The notes below the pieces were generated by a model. It saw only the letters and a list, made by a program, of their open reading frames with translations, searched no databases and had not been told where the DNA came from. Positions 61,341 to 64,000 of a DNA stretch of 64,000 nt are shown here, piece after piece (positions within the stretch are counted from its first letter, which is position 1; the number at the start of each line of letters is the position of its first letter). Source of the stretch: 2-02-FULL-66-22 sp964576535 (GTDB lineage Bacteria > Methylomirabilota > Methylomirabilia > Methylomirabilales > 2-02-FULL-66-22). The position numbers and the translations under genes were made by a program. The DNA is taken from positions 68,782 through 132,781 of the forward strand of contig CAZNWB010000001.1 of NCBI GenBank assembly GCA_964576535.1, in the 5' to 3' direction.

Positions 61341-61410
61341 AGAACCGTTCGGTCGTTCCTGAACCATCGAACTGCCGAACAGCCGAACCGACGTACTGCC
61401 GAACGCTCTT
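61341..61410. repeat. Period-8 island, family A, between lipA and alaC-like gene
   Basis: GTTCGGTC-GTTCCT (61348) faces GAACCATC, GAACTGCC, GAACAGCC, GAACCGAC, GTACTGCC, GAACGCTC (61360-61407) in exact 8-bp steps. It ends 7 bp from the lipA stop. Confidence 0.8.
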
Positions 61411-61416
61411 TGCGTC

Positions 61417-62325
61417 TTAGGCCGCCTCCAGCTTGCGGGCCGTGAGTTCCGCGTGATACGAGCTCCGCACCAAGGGGCCCGAGTAGACCGCCCTGAACCC
61501 CAGGCCGTATCCCGCCTCTTCCAGAGCCTTGAACCGATCGGGGTGCACGAACTCAACGACCGGTAGGTGCTGCTTCGTGGGCTGCAGGTACTGGCCGATG
61601 GTCAAGATGTCACACCCCACATTGCGGGCATCCCGCAAGAGCGCCAGAACCTCCTCCTCGGTCTCGCCCAGGCCCAGCATGATCCCGGTCTTGGCCGTGG
61701 GCTGGCCCTGTTCTTTGGCGATGCGGAGAACGTCCAGGGAGCGCCGGTAGCGGGCCTGGACCCGGACCTTCTTGGAGAGCCGCTCCACCGTCTCCAGGTT
61801 GTGGTTGAAGACGGTCGGCCGGCTGTCCACCACCGTGCGGATGCTCTCCCGGTTCGCCTTGAAGTCGGGGACCAGCACCTCCACCTGCGCTTCGGGATTC
61901 AGCTCGTGGATGGCCCGGACCGTGGCGGCAAAATGGGCGGCGCCGCCATCCGGAAGGTCATCCCGCGCCACCGAGGTCACGACCACGAACGTGAGACCCA
62001 GGCGGCGGCTCACCTCGGCGACGTGTCGCGGCTCATCCGGGTCGGGGGGCATGGGACGCCCGGTGCTCACGGCGCAGAAGCCGCAGCTGCGGGTGCAGGT
62101 ATCGCCCAGCAGCATGAAGGTGGCGGTCCCCCGCGTCCAGCATTCGCCCTGATTGGGGCAGCGCGCCTCCTCGCACACCGTGTGCAGGCGTGAGCCGCTG
62201 AGGAGCACCTTCATCTCGTGCATTCGCTCCCAGTGGCCCGACTTGGCGCGCAGCCAGGGCGGCAATCTTCGGGGAGGCGGTGTCGCCGCCCCCGGACCTT
62301 CGATCTGGAGAAGCTCGGTGGCCAT
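61417..62325 (-). CDS. lipA: Lipoyl synthase LipA
   Basis: 302 residues. The auxiliary cluster ligands are C51, C56 and C62 (CEEARCPNQGEC); the radical-SAM ligands are C77, C81 and C84 (CTRSCGFC). The conserved RSSYHAE near the C-terminus supplies the Ser ligand of the auxiliary cluster. It inserts sulfur at C6 and C8 of octanoyl groups. lpdA, which uses lipoyl proteins, is directly upstream; lipB is not seen. Confidence 0.96.
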   Translation of the reverse strand: MATELLQIEGPGAATPPPRRLPPWLRAKSGHWERMHEMKVLLSGSRLHTVCEEARCPNQGECWTRGTATFMLLGDTCTRSCGFCAVSTGRPMPPDPDEPRHVAEVSRRLGLTFVVVTSVARDDLPDGGAAHFAATVRAIHELNPEAQVEVLVPDFKANRESIRTVVDSRPTVFNHNLETVERLSKKVRVQARYRRSLDVLRIAKEQGQPTAKTGIMLGLGETEEEVLALLRDARNVGCDILTIGQYLQPTKQHLPVVEFVHPDRFKALEEAGYGLGFRAVYSGPLVRSSYHAELTARKLEAA

Positions 62326-62360
62326 CTGGTGTGTGGCTTTCTGGATTCAGCGGTTCCGGT

Positions 62361-63755
62361 TCATGTCACGCGCAGGCGTGCCTTGTGAATCGCCTGCCCG
62401 TGGACATCGTGCATGGCCTCGCCCACCGCCTCGGGTAGCGTGGGGTGCGAGTGGATCGTCTCAGCTACCTGGGTCGCCGTGAGGCCGTGGCGGACGGCCA
62501 GCACCCCTTCCGCAATAATATCGGTGGCGTGTGGCCCCACGATCCCCACCCCCAGGACCCTGTCGGTCTGGGCATCCGCCACCACCTTGACCAAGCCCGC
62601 GATTTCCCCGATGCACATGGCCTTGCCCAGCGCCGCGAAGTTGAACCGCCCGACCTTGACCGCACGGCCCTGCTCCTTGGCCGTGGGCTCGGACAGGCCG
62701 ACGCTGGCGATCTCGGGATCGGTATAAATGCAGTTGGGAATCGCGGAGTAGTCCATCCTGGCGTCCCCGCCGGTCACGTTGGCGGCCGCCACGAGCCCCT
62801 GCATCGAGGCCACGTGGGCAAGCAGCGAAATGCCCGTCACGTCCCCGATGGCGTAGATCCCGGCAACCGATGTCTCCATCCTCTCGTTCACCTGGATGGC
62901 CCCACGCTCGACCTTGACGCCCGCGGCCTCCAGGCCGATGGCTCGGCTGTTCAGGGCCCGTCCGGTGGCGATCAGGACGCGCGCTGCCTCCAGGCCGGTC
63001 CCGCCGCTGATCTGGACTCGCACTCCGGCCCCGGTCCGCTCCACCTTCTCCACTTTCGAGTTCACGTGGAAGACCACGCCTTGCTTCTGCAGGGCGCCCT
63101 GGAGGACGCGGACGAGCATCGGGTCCTCCATGGCCAAAATCTGCGGCAGCATCTCGACCACCGTCACCTGGGTGCCGAGGCTGCTCAGCATGGAGGCGAA
63201 TTCCATTCCGATCACGCCGCCGCCCACGATGAGGAAGGTCTCGGGTCGCTCCGGTAATTCCAAAGACTCGGTGCTGGTCAGCACCCGTTCGCCATCGATC
63301 TCCACCCCGGGGAGGGCTGCCGGCTCCGACCCGGTGGCAATGATGATGGCCTTGGCCGAGATGGTCTCGGCGGAGCCGTTCGCCGAGACCTTCACCGTCC
63401 TGGCATCCACGAGGCTCCCCGTGCCCTGCTTCACCTCGACCTTGACGGCACCGAGCAGCGTGCCGATGCCCTGGACCTGGGCCCGGATCACCTCGTTCTT
63501 CCGGCCCTGGGCCTTGCCCCAATCAAAGATCCAGTTGCTGGCAGTCACGCCGAAGGCGGCGCCTTCGTGCGCACGCTTCCACAGAGCGGCCGAATGGATC
63601 AAGGCCTTGGATGGAATGCACCCGCGGTTCAGACACGTGCCTCCGACCGTGGTCTTCTCGATGAGGCAGACTTTTGCCCCACGCTGGGCCGCCCGCAGGG
63701 CCGCCACGTACCCACCCGGCCCCGCCCCCAAGATTACAACGTCGTACGTGCTCAT
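62361..63755 (-). CDS. lpdA: Dihydrolipoyl dehydrogenase LpdA
   Basis: 464 residues. VILGAGPGGYVAALRAAQ is the FAD site; GGTCLNRGCIPSKALI contains the redox disulfide C41/C46; GGGVIGMEFASMLSSLG is the NAD site; and IHSHPTLPEAVGEA has the C-terminal catalytic His-Glu pair. It reoxidises dihydrolipoamide in the 2-oxoacid dehydrogenase or glycine-cleavage complex, with lipA downstream. It has a strong promoter. Confidence 0.95.
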   Translation of the reverse strand: MSTYDVVILGAGPGGYVAALRAAQRGAKVCLIEKTTVGGTCLNRGCIPSKALIHSAALWKRAHEGAAFGVTASNWIFDWGKAQGRKNEVIRAQVQGIGTLLGAVKVEVKQGTGSLVDARTVKVSANGSAETISAKAIIIATGSEPAALPGVEIDGERVLTSTESLELPERPETFLIVGGGVIGMEFASMLSSLGTQVTVVEMLPQILAMEDPMLVRVLQGALQKQGVVFHVNSKVEKVERTGAGVRVQISGGTGLEAARVLIATGRALNSRAIGLEAAGVKVERGAIQVNERMETSVAGIYAIGDVTGISLLAHVASMQGLVAAANVTGGDARMDYSAIPNCIYTDPEIASVGLSEPTAKEQGRAVKVGRFNFAALGKAMCIGEIAGLVKVVADAQTDRVLGVGIVGPHATDIIAEGVLAVRHGLTATQVAETIHSHPTLPEAVGEAMHDVHGQAIHKARLRVT

Positions 63756-63837
63756 TATATCACCCGGGGGCCCGTCCCGACCTTTCCCGATTCCGTGACT
63801 GCGTCAGATCCTTTCCTTTCACGAGGTTGCATGCTGC

Positions 63838-63866
63838 AGGATACAAACGAAGCCGGCAGGTGTCAA
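63838..63866 (-). promoter_or_regulatory. Sigma-70-type promoter of lpdA (TTGACA-17-TATCCT)
   Basis: On the minus strand TTGACA (63866-63861), 17 bp, TATCCT (63843-63838), 83 bp before the lpdA ATG. Confidence 0.75.
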
Positions 63867-63903
63867 CGGCTTTTTCCCTCGGAGACAACCCAGCATGTCC
63901 GCG

Positions 63904-64000
63904 TCACCGTACCGAATCTCTTGCCAAGGTCTCCAGGATCGCAGCGTGGAGCGGGCGGGTGGCCGCGGCTACGATGCTCTGGCCTTGGGTCATGGCGTGG
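63904..64000 (-). CDS. Partial CDS, 3' end of a probable inositol-monophosphatase-family protein
   Basis: The gene runs off the right edge; only about 31 C-terminal codons are visible, ending at TGA 63906-63904. They read HAMTQGQSIVAAATRPLHAA then ILETLARDSVR with G/C-rich third positions. The pattern I-V-A-A-x3-x-L-H-x2-I-L-x-x-L resembles the C-terminus of IMPase-family phosphatases (VAAN...LH...L). This is a tentative call from a short fragment. Confidence 0.4.
   Translation of the reverse strand, partial: HAMTQGQSIVAAATRPLHAAILETLARDSVR

Overview
The window reads as a contiguous piece of a high-GC, diderm (LPS-bearing) bacterial chromosome with dense, mostly minus-strand gene packing. 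A complete set of late lipid A and outer-membrane genes (lpxA, lpxD, lpxI, lpxB, lpxK, an lpxL-like gene, waaA, two heptosyltransferases, bamA, skp/ompH, lolCD) rules out a Gram-positive. Gene content (TRAP uptake genes with MocA-like and luciferase-like oxidoreductases, scattered CheW proteins) and the odd intergenic repeats fit the Rokubacteria/NC10 (Methylomirabilota) group best. That placement is inference; a deltaproteobacterial-type lineage is the main alternative. No rRNA, tRNA, phage, CRISPR array or intact insertion sequence was seen.

Layout. 1-4.8 kb (+): lipid-carrier glycosylation genes (GT39, GT2), an LPG-synthase-like membrane protein, a PAP2 phosphatase and an unknown protein. 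5-7.1 kb: universal stress protein, ferredoxin, MEMO1-family protein. 7.3-42.7 kb: an almost unbroken minus-strand block. Read in the direction of transcription it runs rplM-rpsI, argC, argJ, rpsB-tsf-pyrH-frr-cdsA-lnt, prfB (with a programmed +1 frameshift), a small coiled-coil protein, lysS, lolC-lolD, clpC, bamA, skp, lpxD-fabZ-lpxA-lpxI, a MocA-like oxidoreductase, lpxB, a DUF374 acyltransferase, waaA-lpxK-lpxL, a waaF-gmhB fusion, a second heptosyltransferase, a DUF3108 protein and a sugar-nucleotide epimerase, ending at a hairpin terminator. The block therefore moves from translation through phospholipid, lipoprotein, outer-membrane protein and lipid A assembly. 43-51.6 kb: enoyl-CoA hydratase (+), then coaX, birA, valS, a response regulator and two CheW proteins (all minus). 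51.9-58.2 kb (+): MocA-like oxidoreductase, TRAP transporter dctPQM, luciferase-like oxidoreductase, ilvE. 58.3-64 kb (-): a small conserved protein, purF, alaC-type aminotransferase, lipA, lpdA and the 3' end of a probable inositol-monophosphatase-family gene.

The most unusual content lies between the genes. More than twenty intergenic islands of about 25-150 bp share one design: degenerate tandem units of exactly 7, 8 or 9 bp forming one arm, a short middle, and usually a second arm made of the reverse complement of the same unit. The unit differs between islands (for example GTTCGNNN, NNGCTGA, GGTTGTC, GGCAATCN, TCGAATG, GTGGATNN), but the design is constant. They lie between genes, often directly after a stop codon or in a 5' leader, and a few reach into gene ends. 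One is split by a 185-bp MITE-like element. I know no name for this system.

Several promoters are legible, including a perfect TTGACA-17-TATAAT for lysS. Start codons were chosen from visible ribosome-binding sites and family N-termini, so some may be off by a few codons.
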